64,000 nt of DNA, taken from NCBI RefSeq assembly GCF_902143515.1, contig NZ_CABFVD010000001.1:372001-436000 (forward strand). The letters run 5' to 3'. Within the stretch, counting starts at the first letter, position 1. Every line of letters begins with the position of its first letter. Positions 1-10,195 of this stretch are shown in pieces. Made by a program: the position numbers and the translations under genes. Source of the DNA: Hathewaya massiliensis (GTDB taxonomy: Bacteria; Bacillota; Clostridia; Clostridiales; Clostridiaceae). Below the pieces are notes generated by a model. The model was not told the DNA's origin, did not search any database, and saw only the letters and a list, made by a program, of their open reading frames with translations.

Positions 1-9
1 GATTTTTAT

Positions 10-38
10 TAGACATATTTTTTAAAACTCTTTATAAT
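10..38 (+). promoter_or_regulatory. Predicted sigma-A promoter of the ftsH-like gene
   Basis: A -35 TAGACA at 10-15 and a -10 TATAAT at 33-38 are separated by 17 bp, 48 bp before the GTG start of the downstream gene. Called by eye from the consensus only. Confidence 0.55.
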
Positions 39-85
39 CGTACACAGATGTTAAATTAAAATAAAATAAAATGTAGGTGATATAA

Positions 86-1837
86 GTGAAATTAAAAAAC
101 AACATTAACAAGCTTTCTTTAATTGCCACTTTAATTTCCCTTTTACTCTTCTTTTCTGTGAAAATTTTTTATATAGGAAATATGCAAAAAAACTATACTG
201 AATTTTTACAAGATCTTAATTCTAAAAAAATTACTGCTGTATATTTAGATGATGCCTCTACCATAAGGGTAAAATTAATAAATGGACAAATATACGAAAC
301 TGATAACCCTAGAAAAGAAAACTTTAAAGCAGAACTTTTAAATAAAAATATAAAGGTTTATGAAAATTCCTTTATGTCAATTCCTGAATTAATTCCTGCT
401 GTTGCCTTATTCCTATCAGCATCTACTTTTATCTTTGTATCTCTTAAAAATTCTAAGCTAAAATCAAAAGGTAGTTTTTCTTTCTCTAGCTTAAACGTAG
501 AAGCTATTGAAAATTGTAGTTACAACTTCTCTATTGTAGCTGGAAATGATGAAGCAAAGCATAGCGTAGAAGATATGGTTGATTTTCTTAAAAACCCTGA
601 TAAATATAGTGCTTACGGTGCTAGAATGCCTAAGGGTATTATTTTTTACGGGGAACCGGGAACTGGTAAAACCCTTCTTGCAAAAGCTATTGCTGGGGAA
701 GCCAATGTACCTTTTTATGCTGTATCTGGTTCTGACTTCGTACAAATGTATGTAGGTGTTGGTGCTGGACGTATAAGAGATTTATTCAAAAAGGCTAAAA
801 AACATGGAAAAGCCGTTATTTTCATTGATGAAATAGACGCAATTGGTAAGAAAAGAGATAATGGTTCTGGTAGCGGAAGTTCTGATGAAAAAGACCAAAC
901 TTTAAATGCCCTACTTACTGAAATGTCAGGATTTAATGAAAAAGAGGGTATAATTGTTATAGCCGCAACAAATAGGTTAGACATGCTAGACCCAGCCCTT
1001 TTAAGACCTGGTAGATTTGATAGACACATTGAAGTTACCTTGCCAGATCTTATTGCAAGAGAAAAGATAATTGAGCTTTATCTTAAAAATAAACCTACTA
1101 AAAATATTGATGTTAAGCAGTGGGCTAAGAAAACTTCTTACTTTTCTGGGGCTAAATTAGAAAGTCTTATAAATGAAGCTGCTATTATAGCTTGTAAGGA
1201 AGATAAAAGCTATATAGATAACAGTGTTTTAGATAAGGCTTATTCTATTGTTCTTACCGGTCATGAAAAATTTAATAGAGATTATATAAAGGATGAAGAT
1301 AAAGAGATAACAGCTGTGCATGAAAGTGGACATGCATTAGTAAATAGCTTAATAATGCCAGAGGAAAAAGTTTCAAAGGTTACAATAATCCCAAGTACTA
1401 AGGGCGCTGGTGGTTACACTTTAAGCATTCCTGAAGACCGTCTATTTAGAAATAAATCCTATCTAGAAAATAGGATAATGATACTACTGGCTGGTAGAGC
1501 TGCAGAAGAAATTTATTTTGGAGAAAAGAATATAACCACAGGAGCATATAATGATATGCAAAAATCCACAGATTTAGTTTTTAATATGATTAGTAGATAT
1601 GGAATGGGGACAAGTTTAGGTCTCCTTAATATAGATGAACTAAAAAAACATGGAATAAACAACCCATCCATGGTGTTAGATGAATGTAAAACCACTATAG
1701 AAAACTTATATGAGGACACTAAAAAGCTAATTTTAGAGAATAAATCTATCTTAGATATTATGAAGGATACCCTACTTCAAAAAGAAACCTTATATGAAAA
1801 TGATATAGACTGCATATTAAATTCTAAAGCTAGTTAA
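86..1837 (+). CDS. ftsH: FtsH-family ATP-dependent zinc metalloprotease
   Basis: Membrane-anchored AAA+ protease that unfolds and degrades membrane and short-lived cytosolic proteins. Two N-terminal membrane segments (about residues 9-30 and 100-117) flank a short extracytoplasmic part. The AAA module shows Walker A GEPGTGKT (189-196), Walker B VIFIDEIDA and the second region of homology ending RPGRFDRH. The zinc site is HESGH (412-416), with a downstream acidic ligand near TGAYNDMQ. The GTG start follows TAGGTG at a good distance. At 583 residues it is slightly shorter than usual FtsH, and it is monocistronic, away from the tilS/hpt neighbourhood where the main clostridial ftsH often lies. 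It may therefore be a second FtsH; the family call itself is secure. Confidence 0.93.
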   Translation: MKLKNNINKLSLIATLISLLLFFSVKIFYIGNMQKNYTEFLQDLNSKKITAVYLDDASTIRVKLINGQIYETDNPRKENFKAELLNKNIKVYENSFMSIPELIPAVALFLSASTFIFVSLKNSKLKSKGSFSFSSLNVEAIENCSYNFSIVAGNDEAKHSVEDMVDFLKNPDKYSAYGARMPKGIIFYGEPGTGKTLLAKAIAGEANVPFYAVSGSDFVQMYVGVGAGRIRDLFKKAKKHGKAVIFIDEIDAIGKKRDNGSGSGSSDEKDQTLNALLTEMSGFNEKEGIIVIAATNRLDMLDPALLRPGRFDRHIEVTLPDLIAREKIIELYLKNKPTKNIDVKQWAKKTSYFSGAKLESLINEAAIIACKEDKSYIDNSVLDKAYSIVLTGHEKFNRDYIKDEDKEITAVHESGHALVNSLIMPEEKVSKVTIIPSTKGAGGYTLSIPEDRLFRNKSYLENRIMILLAGRAAEEIYFGEKNITTGAYNDMQKSTDLVFNMISRYGMGTSLGLLNIDELKKHGINNPSMVLDECKTTIENLYEDTKKLILENKSILDIMKDTLLQKETLYENDIDCILNSKAS

Positions 1838-1880
1838 TGTAAATTCCTTAGTGCAACACCCCCTTTTATTTAAACATTAG

Positions 1881-2104
1881 GCTTTGTTAGACAATTTTGT
1901 TCATATGATGGTTACGCAATTACCTATGAACAAGTTTTAGAATTTCTTTATTTCTGTAGTAAATATTACGTTAAAAAGTTTTAATGTTTGAGCAAAGCGA
2001 GTTTTAAAACTTTAGTAATATTTATGGAAGAAATATTAGAAATTCTTAAGGCAGTGAATCAGTAATGAAGTAACTCTCATATAAACATTTTATTCTAACA
2101 AAGC
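1881..2104 (+). repeat. Foldback (MITE-like) repeat, full copy A
   Basis: The element begins GCTTTGTTAG and ends CTAACAAAGC, a perfect 10-bp terminal inverted repeat. Inside, the arms around ACGTTAAAAAGTTTTAATG and TTTTAAAACTTTAGTAAT are complementary, so most of the 224 bp could fold into one long hairpin. The loop is TTTGAGCAAAGCGAG. It has no ORF. Other copies lie at 8495, 26922, 46378, 46611, 46848 and 52211. It fills the gap between ftsH and the rhomboid gene. Confidence 0.85.
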
Positions 2105-2144
2105 TTATATATAATCTAAAGATATGCTTTTCTTAATTTTTATT

Positions 2145-3128
2145 TTAAGCTTCTGCATATAATATAAAACCAACAATCATACCTGATAATAGTCCTATAC
2201 CATGAGCAAAGTTATCTATATTAGGCAGTGTGATCCCAATAAAAATGTTTATTGCAATTACTGTTATTATATTATATAAAAGCCCTTTTCCTATTTTACT
2301 TCTCACCTTATATGCAAATACAAGCACTGCACCAAGTAATCCAAAAATAGCTCCAGAGGCACCTATGGATATTCCTTTCAATGTAAAGGAACTTATAATA
2401 GAGGCAGTTACTCCTGAAATTAAATATATTTTAAAAAAGTTCTTTCTTCCATATACCCCTTCAACCAAAGAACCCATAGAATACAATGCATACATATTAA
2501 AAAATAAATGAGCCATTCCCCCATGTAAGAACATACTAGTTATAAATCTATAAACTTCCCCATTTAAAAGAGAAATATTAACATTAGATCCTAGTTTATA
2601 TAGGACCTGTGAATCTATATCAATAAATCCTTCCCCTAATTTTAAATTACAGTAAATGGAAATTAAAAAATAAATTACATTAGCTATAATTAAAGAAATA
2701 GCGCATAAATTTTCCTTAAGTATTTCTTTTTTCTTTTCCTTACTTCTTGCAACTATATAAAAGCCTTCTTTTATATGGGTTATATTTTCTTCCTTAAAAT
2801 CCCCTATAATCTTAAAACTATTTTCTTCAAAGTTTAAAACCATAGTGTTTTGAAATAATTGTAAATTATTTTTTTCTTCTTCAATTAAAATATTGAAAAT
2901 ATTGATATAGTTATTAGTATTTCTTGTGTTAGCTAAAATAATATTCTCATACATAGAGGCATAGACATAAGTTTCTGGATTTAAAATTACAAAATAATCT
3001 TCAACACCAGAATTAATATAAGAAAGGCACCAAGTGTTTGGTACCCTTCCTTCACCTTTTATCTCTATGACCCTATACCCTCTTTCCCTTATTAAAAAAT
3101 CTATAAAGGTTTTAGTATTCTTAGTCAT
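2145..3128 (-). CDS. Rhomboid-family intramembrane serine protease
   Basis: Predicted to cleave transmembrane substrates within the membrane. The first ~150 residues are soluble and not recognised; the rest is a six-helix rhomboid core. Diagnostic residues are HGGMAHLFFN (the HxxxxHxxxN loop-helix motif), the nucleophile serine of GASGAIFG at about residue 258, and the catalytic histidine of NFAHG at about residue 309. The layout resembles GluP-type rhomboids of Firmicutes with an N-terminal cytosolic domain. The stop is 16 bp upstream of the pepF stop-side boundary and both genes are on the minus strand, so it is probably the last gene of a pepF-rhomboid transcript. Substrate unknown. Confidence 0.88.
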   Translation of the reverse strand: MTKNTKTFIDFLIRERGYRVIEIKGEGRVPNTWCLSYINSGVEDYFVILNPETYVYASMYENIILANTRNTNNYINIFNILIEEEKNNLQLFQNTMVLNFEENSFKIIGDFKEENITHIKEGFYIVARSKEKKKEILKENLCAISLIIANVIYFLISIYCNLKLGEGFIDIDSQVLYKLGSNVNISLLNGEVYRFITSMFLHGGMAHLFFNMYALYSMGSLVEGVYGRKNFFKIYLISGVTASIISSFTLKGISIGASGAIFGLLGAVLVFAYKVRSKIGKGLLYNIITVIAINIFIGITLPNIDNFAHGIGLLSGMIVGFILYAEA

Positions 3129-3144
3129 ATTTTATTAAATTCTC

Positions 3145-4950
3145 CTACTCATTAATTAATTTTTCTAGCATATTAAGCCTTTCAGCAAATATATCCATAG
3201 TATCTTGAAGAGGTTTTGAAGAAGTCATATCAACTCCTGCCTTCTTTAATAATTCTATAGAGTAATCAGAGCAACCACTCTTTAAGAAGTTCATATATCT
3301 TTCTCTTGCTTCCTCTCCCTCTTCTAATATAGCTTTGCTAAAGGAGTTTGCAGCTGCAAATCCTGTAACGTATTGATAAGTATAGTAGTCTGTATAGTAT
3401 TGAGGAATTCTTGCCCATTCCATACCTATTTCTTCATCAACTACTATAGCATCTCCATAATACTTTTTATTTAATTCAACATACATTTTGCATAAATCAT
3501 CCGCTGAAAGTATATTTCCTTTTTCAATTTCCTCATGTACTCTAAGTTCAAATTCTGCAAAAAGTGCTTGTCTAAATACAACTACTCTCATTTGTTCTAA
3601 TTGAGCTGCTATATAGAACATTTTTTTAAGCTTATCATTTTCATTATCTATTAAATAGCTAATAAGAAGTGATTCATTAGTTGTAGATGCCACCTCTGCA
3701 CAGAAATAACTATAACTTGAATAAATATATGGTTGATTTTTGTTAGAATAATGAGAATGAATTGAGTGACCCATTTCATGCGCTAACATTGAAACATCAT
3801 TATAATGGTTTGCATAGTTTATGTGTACATAAGCTGGTATATCATAAGTTCCCCAAGAGTAAGCTCCACCTTTTTTACCCTTATTTTCATAAACGTCTAC
3901 CCATCTAGTTTCTATACCATTATTAAATACACTTAAATATTCTTCTCCTAAGGGCTTTAATCCTTTTCTAACTAATTCTACCCCTTCTTCATATGGAGTA
4001 TAGTCCTCTATTTCTTCAATTATAGGCATATAAATATCGTACATATGCATTTCATCTAAATTTAATAATCTCTTCTTTAATGCTATATATTTATGAAGAT
4101 GTTCTAAATTCTTATTTATAGTATCTATTGTTGTATAGTATACAGATGTAGGAATGTTGTCAGGCTTTAAGGCATATTCTAAAGAATCCTTATAATTCTT
4201 TATCTTAGCCATATCAGCAAAGCTTTTCATAGATGATGTCATTAAATTTGCAAAAGTACTTTTAAACTGTGCATAAGTTCCAAAAGCTCCTTTAAAAGCA
4301 TCTTTTCTTACCCTTCTATCTTTGTGTTTTAACATTCCAGTAAAGTTACTATCACTTAATTTAATTTCATTGCCATTTTCATCTTTTATACTTGGAAATT
4401 CCATATCTGAACTTGTTAACATTCCAAAGGTATTTACTGGCACACCAAAGGAATCAGATATGTTTGCTATTAACTCTTCTTTTTCCTTATCTAAGGTATG
4501 AGGTTTTGCAGCTAATACAGTTTCCAAATGGAATTTATACATTTGAAGCCCTGGTATTCTCTCTACTTCTTTATCTAAAACTTCCTTATCTATAGATAAT
4601 AGCTCTGGAACTATAAATGCTCTAATTCCAGCTAATTCTGTCATATAAGAATCCATCTTTTTCTTTATTATCTGTGACTCTGCAACTGTTGTATCTTCAT
4701 CATATCTTAATGAAGCAAATACAAATAATTTATCTGCAAGTCTGCATACCTCTTCATCCTTTTTAAAAAATTCTAAAAGGTCTTCACCTTTATGTAATTT
4801 TCCTTGGTATTCTTTTAATTTAATACCTTCTGCTTTTACTTTTGCATAGTCATTTTGAAATTCCTCTAAAGAACTATATATATTTTCTATAGCCCACTTA
4901 TATTTTTTCTCAATTTCTTCTCTTGTTTTGATTTTTAAATTTTCACTCAT
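3145..4950 (-). CDS. pepF: Oligoendopeptidase F (M3B metallopeptidase)
   Basis: Cytosolic zinc peptidase that cuts oligopeptides of roughly 7-17 residues. The zinc-binding HEMGH lies at about 391-395 of 601 residues, within the usual length for PepF. A GTG three bases upstream would add one residue, but GGGGGA lies too close to it, so I take the ATG at 4950. It precedes the rhomboid gene with only a 16-bp gap, which suggests co-transcription. No signal peptide is visible. Confidence 0.93.
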   Translation of the reverse strand: MSENLKIKTREEIEKKYKWAIENIYSSLEEFQNDYAKVKAEGIKLKEYQGKLHKGEDLLEFFKKDEEVCRLADKLFVFASLRYDEDTTVAESQIIKKKMDSYMTELAGIRAFIVPELLSIDKEVLDKEVERIPGLQMYKFHLETVLAAKPHTLDKEKEELIANISDSFGVPVNTFGMLTSSDMEFPSIKDENGNEIKLSDSNFTGMLKHKDRRVRKDAFKGAFGTYAQFKSTFANLMTSSMKSFADMAKIKNYKDSLEYALKPDNIPTSVYYTTIDTINKNLEHLHKYIALKKRLLNLDEMHMYDIYMPIIEEIEDYTPYEEGVELVRKGLKPLGEEYLSVFNNGIETRWVDVYENKGKKGGAYSWGTYDIPAYVHINYANHYNDVSMLAHEMGHSIHSHYSNKNQPYIYSSYSYFCAEVASTTNESLLISYLIDNENDKLKKMFYIAAQLEQMRVVVFRQALFAEFELRVHEEIEKGNILSADDLCKMYVELNKKYYGDAIVVDEEIGMEWARIPQYYTDYYTYQYVTGFAAANSFSKAILEEGEEARERYMNFLKSGCSDYSIELLKKAGVDMTSSKPLQDTMDIFAERLNMLEKLINE

Positions 4951-5017
4951 CACAAATCCCCCTTTAAAAATAAATATATAAAATATAAAAAATAAATACC
5001 TTTATTTATTTTTCTAT

Positions 5018-5431
5018 TTATCCTTTTCCTTTGCAAGAATCGCAAATCCCTTTTAAGCTAACATCTCCACAAGTAACATCAAATCCTGTTTCTTTCTTTA
5101 ATATTTCTTTTATTTTAGGCATTGGACATTCATACTCAACTTCCTTATGACAAAGGGAGCATTCTAAAGTATGTTTATGACCTTTTTCTTTTAAGATAAA
5201 AGTTTTTCTATCGTCTTCTCCTATAATTTTAGTTACTATATGTTTTTCTTCAAATAATTCTAAGGTTCTATAAACCGTAGATAAATCAATCTTAATTTTT
5301 TCATTTCTAAGAGAAAGATATATTTCTTCTGCATTTATAGGAGATGAATTTTCTATAAAAAGTTTTAAAACACTTACTCTTCCTTTAGTTATTTTTATTT
5401 TAGCATTCTTTAAATATGCTTCACAATTCAT
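5018..5431 (-). CDS. Fur-family metal-responsive repressor
   Basis: Winged-helix regulator of the Fur/PerR/Zur family. Residues about 1-80 form the DNA-binding domain (DLSTVYRTLELFEE recognition-helix region). The C-terminal half carries the metal-binding HKHTLEC segment and two CxxC structural-zinc pairs, CSLC and CDSC. Whether it senses iron, zinc or peroxide cannot be told from the sequence. The earlier in-frame GTG at 5440 overlaps the GAGGTG ribosome binding site, so the start is placed at the ATG at 5431 (137 residues). It is monocistronic; a terminator for the upstream pepD gene separates the two. Confidence 0.88.
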   Translation of the reverse strand: MNCEAYLKNAKIKITKGRVSVLKLFIENSSPINAEEIYLSLRNEKIKIDLSTVYRTLELFEEKHIVTKIIGEDDRKTFILKEKGHKHTLECSLCHKEVEYECPMPKIKEILKKETGFDVTCGDVSLKGICDSCKGKG

Positions 5432-5463
5432 ACATTTCACCTCTCTTTTATTTTAACATATTA

Positions 5464-5500
5464 AATAAAAAAATCCTATGAGTTGTTATCATAGGATTCT
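5464..5500 (-). terminator. Terminator downstream of mntP-pepD
   Basis: Inverted repeat AATCCTATGA / TCATAGGATT with an 8-base loop, followed on the minus strand by TTTTTTATTT. It lies between pepD and the fur-family gene and ends the mntP-pepD transcript. Confidence 0.85.
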
Positions 5501-5575
5501 TACATTAAATTAATTTATTATATTATTCGTATCTATAGATATTATTTGTTGTAAGTTTCATATTTTAAGCTAAAA

Positions 5576-7033
5576 CTACTTTAAGTTCTCTAATACTTTT
5601 AATATATATTCATAAGTTCTATCTGTTGAAGAAATGCATAGATGTTCTTTTGGTGTGTGAACATCAAAAATATCAGGTCCTAGAGAAATCATATCCATTT
5701 CACCTTTAAACTTTCCTCCAAATAATCCACATTCAAGTCCGGCATGAATTGCAGATATTTCTGGTTCCTTACCATATAAATTCTTATATACTTCTATAAA
5801 TTTTTCTCTTAATTTTGAATTTGGATTGTATTGCCACTCTGGATAATCTGCAAATAATTCAAATTTAGCTCCTATTAATTTAGAAAGTACTTCACCTTTT
5901 CTAACTATATCTTCCTTAAGAGTTCCAACAGAACTTCTTATACAACTTTCAAAATAAACAGAGTCTTCTTTAGTAACTAAAACCCCTATATTAGTTGAGC
6001 TTTGAACTAATCCCTTTATATCCATGCTCATACTTTGGATACCATTAGGCATTAAGATCAATGTTTGAATTACTTTTTCTGTACTTTCGCAAGTAAATAC
6101 TTTTTCTTTATATTCTACTTTTTCTAAGCATAGTGCTACATTAGGATCTTTGCCATATAGCTCAACTTTTAAAATTTCTTCCCATTTCTTAATCTTCTCT
6201 TCTAAAGCTTTTACTCCACTTTCATTTATAGTAATTAAAGCTTCTGACTCTCTTGGTATTGCATTCATCTTTGCTCCACCATTTATAGAAGCAATATTAA
6301 AATCTAAATCCAAGCTTAAATCATATAATATACGACCTAAAATTATATTAGCATTTCCTCTTTCCTTATCTATTTCCATGCCAGAGTGTCCACCTTGTAA
6401 TCCGTGAACAAAAATTCTATAAGCTAAGGTACCATCTTTCATATCTTCCTTGTTAATTGGAAGAGTTATAACTTCTCTTACTCCTCCTGCACAACTAACT
6501 AATAACTTTCCTTCTTCTTCTGAATCTATATTAATTAGTCTTTTTCCAGTTACGTCTTTTGGATTTAAACCTTGAGCTCCACCCATTCCTGTTTCTTCTT
6601 CTGTAGTTACTAAAAGTTCTATTGGAGGATGAGAAATATCCTTTGATGCTAAAATAGCAAGACCTATAGCAACAGCAATTCCATTGTCTGCCCCTAAAGT
6701 AGTGCCATTTGCTCTTAAATAATCCCCTTCAACTATAAAGTCTATAGGATCCTTAGTAAAATCATGTGGATTATTTGATTCTTTTTCACAAACCATATCC
6801 ATATGCCCTTGAAGAATTACTGTTTCTGAATTTTCATATCCCTTTGTACCAGGCTTTCTTATAATTACATTTAAAACTTCATCTTGTTTAACTTCTAAGT
6901 TATGTTCTTTTGCAAAATTAACTAACCAATCGCTAATAGCCTTCTCATTTCCAGATCCCCTTGGTATTTCATTCATTTCTTTAAAATACTTAAATACTTC
7001 ATAGCTTTTTAAATTTTTTAATGTCTCTAACAT
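5576..7033 (-). CDS. pepD: Aminoacyl-histidine dipeptidase (M20C, peptidase D)
   Basis: Zinc dipeptidase of the carnosinase-like M20C group, hydrolysing Xaa-His and other dipeptides. Visible metal and active-site motifs are GHMDMVCE, GADNGIAVA, TTEEETGMGGA and HAGLECGLFG. Length of about 485 residues is typical. Two ATGs are possible (7042 and 7033); AAAGG lies only one base before the first, so the second is preferred. It starts within 16 bp of the mntP stop, so the two genes probably share a transcript. Confidence 0.92.
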   Translation of the reverse strand: MLETLKNLKSYEVFKYFKEMNEIPRGSGNEKAISDWLVNFAKEHNLEVKQDEVLNVIIRKPGTKGYENSETVILQGHMDMVCEKESNNPHDFTKDPIDFIVEGDYLRANGTTLGADNGIAVAIGLAILASKDISHPPIELLVTTEEETGMGGAQGLNPKDVTGKRLINIDSEEEGKLLVSCAGGVREVITLPINKEDMKDGTLAYRIFVHGLQGGHSGMEIDKERGNANIILGRILYDLSLDLDFNIASINGGAKMNAIPRESEALITINESGVKALEEKIKKWEEILKVELYGKDPNVALCLEKVEYKEKVFTCESTEKVIQTLILMPNGIQSMSMDIKGLVQSSTNIGVLVTKEDSVYFESCIRSSVGTLKEDIVRKGEVLSKLIGAKFELFADYPEWQYNPNSKLREKFIEVYKNLYGKEPEISAIHAGLECGLFGGKFKGEMDMISLGPDIFDVHTPKEHLCISSTDRTYEYILKVLENLK

Positions 7034-7047
7034 AAAACCCATCCTTT

Positions 7048-7602
7048 CTATAAAAACATCATTTTAATACCAAACAATATAAGTATTATACCACCAATAA
7101 GGTCAGCATACTTCTCAAAACCATCAAATTTTTTTAAACTTTTAGAAATACAAAATGCTATGGTAGTCATAATTAAAGCAACAATACCCATAAATAGAGT
7201 ATCCCTTGTTAAAATAAATATGCTATTAAATCCATTAAGCACTGTAAATCCAACAACCATAGCATCCACACTAACGGATGCACCTAAAATAATATTTGTT
7301 TTGTTTCTTAGTATTAATTTATCCTCTTTCTTATTTTCCATACTCTCTTTTAGCATAAAAACTCCTACTAATGATACAATAGTACCCCCTACAACTTTAG
7401 GTAAGCACAATATGTATTTACTAAATAAAGAACCACCATATCCCCCTATAAAAGCAAATAAAAACTGAAAAAAACCAAAAGACAGTATAAAAGTTATTTT
7501 ATTTTTCTTTTTTACTATAGGATTTAATCCTATACCTAAAGCAACACCAAAGGCATCTAAAGCTAATGCTAAGGCCACCAAAAGTAAATCCTTAAATTCC
7601 AA
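7048..7602 (-). CDS. mntP: MntP-like putative manganese efflux pump
   Basis: Six-helix membrane protein built from two related halves, each with an acidic membrane motif: ALALDAFGVALG near the N-terminus and ASVSVDAMVVG in the second half, as in the MntP (former DUF204) family. The start is TTG at 7602, preceded by GGGGGAGAAAG. The family exports Mn(II) in E. coli; I infer the same here. No yybP-ykoY manganese riboswitch could be seen in the 219 bp upstream. It is the first gene of an mntP-pepD pair. Confidence 0.82.
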   Translation of the reverse strand: MEFKDLLLVALALALDAFGVALGIGLNPIVKKKNKITFILSFGFFQFLFAFIGGYGGSLFSKYILCLPKVVGGTIVSLVGVFMLKESMENKKEDKLILRNKTNIILGASVSVDAMVVGFTVLNGFNSIFILTRDTLFMGIVALIMTTIAFCISKSLKKFDGFEKYADLIGGIILILFGIKMMFL

Positions 7603-7821
7603 CTTTCTCCCCCTAAACCTAATGTTTTTATTAATCTATTATAAATATTTTATAAAAATTACAATAAGTTTAGAGAGCATGCTATATATTTTAAATTATA
7701 TATTTTGTAAATCTATATATAAATGCATTAAAATAAAATTTTTTTATTTTAAAATAAAGAATTAACACTTTACGAATCTTTACATATAATAATTTAAGAG
7801 AACTTATGAAAGGTGTTAAAT

Positions 7822-8457
7822 ATGAATCCTAATATTCCAAATTCTTTAAAATCATTTATAAGAGTTTTACATGCATCCCCTAAAAGTCCCTCAGTAGATA
7901 TATATATTAATAATGTTCCTACTATAAGAGACTTAAGATATAGGGGTTTTACAGAGTATCTTCCTATTTCTGCTGGAAACTATAATATTAAAATTTATCC
8001 TACTGGAAATAGGACTGACTTAATTCTAGAACAAAGTGTAACCATAGCTCCTAATAAAATTGTTACCATAGCAGCTATAGGAAGAGATCCTAGAACTTTA
8101 TCCTTACTTCCTATATTAGACCCTAAAATAAATATAGACAACAGCAAAGTGTACTTAAGAATTGCCCATCTTTCACCTAATACGCCTCCTGTAGACATAG
8201 TTACTTCTACAGGAATAACACTTTTTAAAAATGTATCCTATAAGCAACTACAAGGATATATACCATTACCTCCAGGAATTTATTCCGTGGATGTTAGACT
8301 TGCAGATACAACAACCTCAATTTTATATGTGCCTAACATAAGATTAAATGCAAATAAATTTTATACAATTTATGTAGTAGGTTTATTAAATGATGAACCA
8401 CCACTACAAGTTTTAATACCTTTAGATGGTAACTCATATATTAACTTTTATAGTTAA
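7822..8457 (+). CDS. DUF4397-domain protein
   Basis: A 211-residue protein made of two similar halves. Each begins with an aromatic/His-Ala-Ser-P motif (VLHASPKSPSVDIYIN and IAHLSPNTPPVDIVTS) and ends in a beta-rich segment, the pattern of DUF4397. No signal peptide or membrane segment is evident, so whether it is secreted or a spore-surface protein is unknown. An upstream GTG at 7813 lies inside the AAAGGTG ribosome binding site; the true start is the ATG at 7822. It is a single gene between divergent and convergent neighbours. Confidence 0.8.
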   Translation: MNPNIPNSLKSFIRVLHASPKSPSVDIYINNVPTIRDLRYRGFTEYLPISAGNYNIKIYPTGNRTDLILEQSVTIAPNKIVTIAAIGRDPRTLSLLPILDPKINIDNSKVYLRIAHLSPNTPPVDIVTSTGITLFKNVSYKQLQGYIPLPPGIYSVDVRLADTTTSILYVPNIRLNANKFYTIYVVGLLNDEPPLQVLIPLDGNSYINFYS

Positions 8458-8494
8458 AATGAAGATAGTTCAATAAAAAATATTTGTTATAAAA

Positions 8495-8720
8495 GGCTTT
8501 GTTAGGTGAAAAATGTTGATATGAAAATCACTTCATCACTGATTCACTATGTTAAGAATTTCTATTATTTCTTCCATAAATATTACTAAAGTTTTAAAAC
8601 TCGCTATGCTCAAACATTAAAACTTTTTAACGTAATATTTACTACAGAAATAATGAAATTCTAAAACTTGTTCATAGGTGATTACGTAATATCATATCAA
8701 CAAAATTTCTAACAAAGTCT
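8495..8720 (-). repeat. Foldback (MITE-like) repeat, full copy B
   Basis: Same element as at 1881 in reverse orientation. Its ends GGCTTTGTTAG and CTAACAAAGTC are inverted repeats, and TTATAAAA occurs directly outside both ends (8487-8494 and 8720-8727). That could be an 8-bp target duplication but is AT-rich enough to be chance. It occupies most of the gap between the DUF4397 gene and the pgi terminator. Confidence 0.85.
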
Positions 8721-8792
8721 TATAAAAAATTATTGTAGTATAGAAAGTAGTATAGAAATTTGTTTATATAAATAAAAAGAATACTTAAAAAA

Positions 8793-8828
8793 TGAACAGC
8801 CCCTGTCTACTTGATTGGCGGCTGTTCA
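8793..8828 (-). terminator. Terminator of pgi
   Basis: Inverted repeat TGAACAGCC / GGCTGTTCA, followed on the minus strand by TTTTTTAAG, 20 bp beyond the pgi stop codon. Confidence 0.85.
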
Positions 8829-8848
8829 CTTTATACATGGTTTTTCTA

Positions 8849-10195
8849 TTATAATCTTTCTTCTAATTTGCTTTTAAGGTCTTCAAACCCTGGTTTTCCT
8901 AGAAGTGCAAACATATTTTTCTTGTATGCTTCAACTCCTGGTTGATTAAATGGATTTACTCCTAATAAGTATCCGCTTATACCGCAAGCTTTTTCAAAGA
9001 AATATACTAGGTATCCAAAATAGTATGGACTTATCTCTGGAACGTTTATTATAAAATTAGGAACTCCTCCATCATTGTGTGCAAGCATTGTACCCTGAAA
9101 AGCTTTTTTATTTACAAAATCTATAGTTTTTCCTGAAAGATAATTTAATCCATCTATATCCTCTTCTATAGCTTTTAATTCCATGTCTTTACTTGGATTT
9201 TCTATATTTATAACAGTTTCAAATATATTTCTTAATCCATCTTGAATATATTGTCCCATGGAATGAAGATCTGTTGAAAAGTTAACAGAAGCAGGGAAAA
9301 TACCCTTTCCATCCTTTCCTTCACTTTCACCATATAGTTGTTTCCACCATTCAGACATATATTGAAGTCTTGGCTCATAATTTACTAGTATTTCTGTAGT
9401 TTTTCCTTTTCTATATAAACAATTTCTAGCTGCTGCATACATATAGCAAGGGTTTTCTTTTAATAATGGTTTATTATAAACTTCCCTTGCATCTCTCGCG
9501 CCTTCCATTATTTTTTCTATGTCTATGCCAGCTGTAGCTATAGGAAGCAACCCTACTGCTGTTAAAACAGAAAATCTTCCACCAACATCATCTGGAATAA
9601 CAAAAGTTTCGTATACTTCTGCATCAGATAAGCTCTTTAAAGCACCTTTTTCCTTATCAGTTGTGGCAAATATCCTCTCCTTTGCTCCATCTTTTCCATA
9701 TTTCTTCTCTAAAAGTTCTTTAAATATTCTAAAAGCAATGGCAGGTTCTGTAGTTGTTCCTGACTTTGAAACTACATTAACAGAAAAATCTTTGTGTTGT
9801 ACAAATTCTATTAAATCTTGAATATAAGTAGAACTTATACTATTTCCTACAAAATATATTTCAGGTGTATTTCTTTTTTCCTTTGGAAGATAATTATAAA
9901 AAGAATGACTTAACATCTCTATAGCAGCTCTTGCTCCTAAATAAGAACCACCAATACCTATAACTATTAAAACCTCTGAATTATTTTGTATTTTTTTAGC
10001 AGCTTTTTGAATTCTAGAAAACTCCTCTTTATCATAATCAACAGGAAGATCTAACCACCCTAAAAAATCATTGCCCTCTCCTATTTTATTATGAAGCTCA
10101 TTATGTGCTTCATTTACCATGCCTTGCATTTTCATTACTTCTTCTTCAGTTAAATATGGATTTGCTTTATTTAAATCTAAAGTTATTTTTGACAT
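8849..10195 (-). CDS. pgi: Glucose-6-phosphate isomerase
   Basis: Cytosolic glycolytic enzyme interconverting glucose-6-phosphate and fructose-6-phosphate. Signature motifs are [11 protein letters not shown], the phosphate-binding [14 protein letters not shown], the [13 protein letters not shown] segment (PGI signature 1 region), and [13 protein letters not shown]. The 448-residue length matches short Firmicute PGIs. A GGAGGGA ribosome binding site precedes the ATG. Monocistronic, with its own terminator. Confidence 0.96.
   Translation of the reverse strand: MSKITLDLNKANPYLTEEEVMKMQGMVNEAHNELHNKIGEGNDFLGWLDLPVDYDKEEFSRIQKAAKKIQNNSEVLIVIGIGGSYLGARAAIEMLSHSFYNYLPKEKRNTPEIYFVGNSISSTYIQDLIEFVQHKDFSVNVVSKSGTTTEPAIAFRIFKELLEKKYGKDGAKERIFATTDKEKGALKSLSDAEVYETFVIPDDVGGRFSVLTAVGLLPIATAGIDIEKIMEGARDAREVYNKPLLKENPCYMYAAARNCLYRKGKTTEILVNYEPRLQYMSEWWKQLYGESEGKDGKGIFPASVNFSTDLHSMGQYIQDGLRNIFETVINIENPSKDMELKAIEEDIDGLNYLSGKTIDFVNKKAFQGTMLAHNDGGVPNFIINVPEISPYYFGYLVYFFEKACGISGYLLGVNPFNQPGVEAYKKNMFALLGKPGFEDLKSKLEERL

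Noticed and set aside
5018-5440. Assigning the Fur-family gene as Fur, PerR or Zur
   Set aside because: Metal-ligand motifs are common to all three and no diagnostic neighbour or operator was found.
7603-7821. Possible yybP-ykoY manganese riboswitch before mntP
   Set aside because: The conserved GGGGAGTA and CCGAAA-type blocks are not present on the minus strand.
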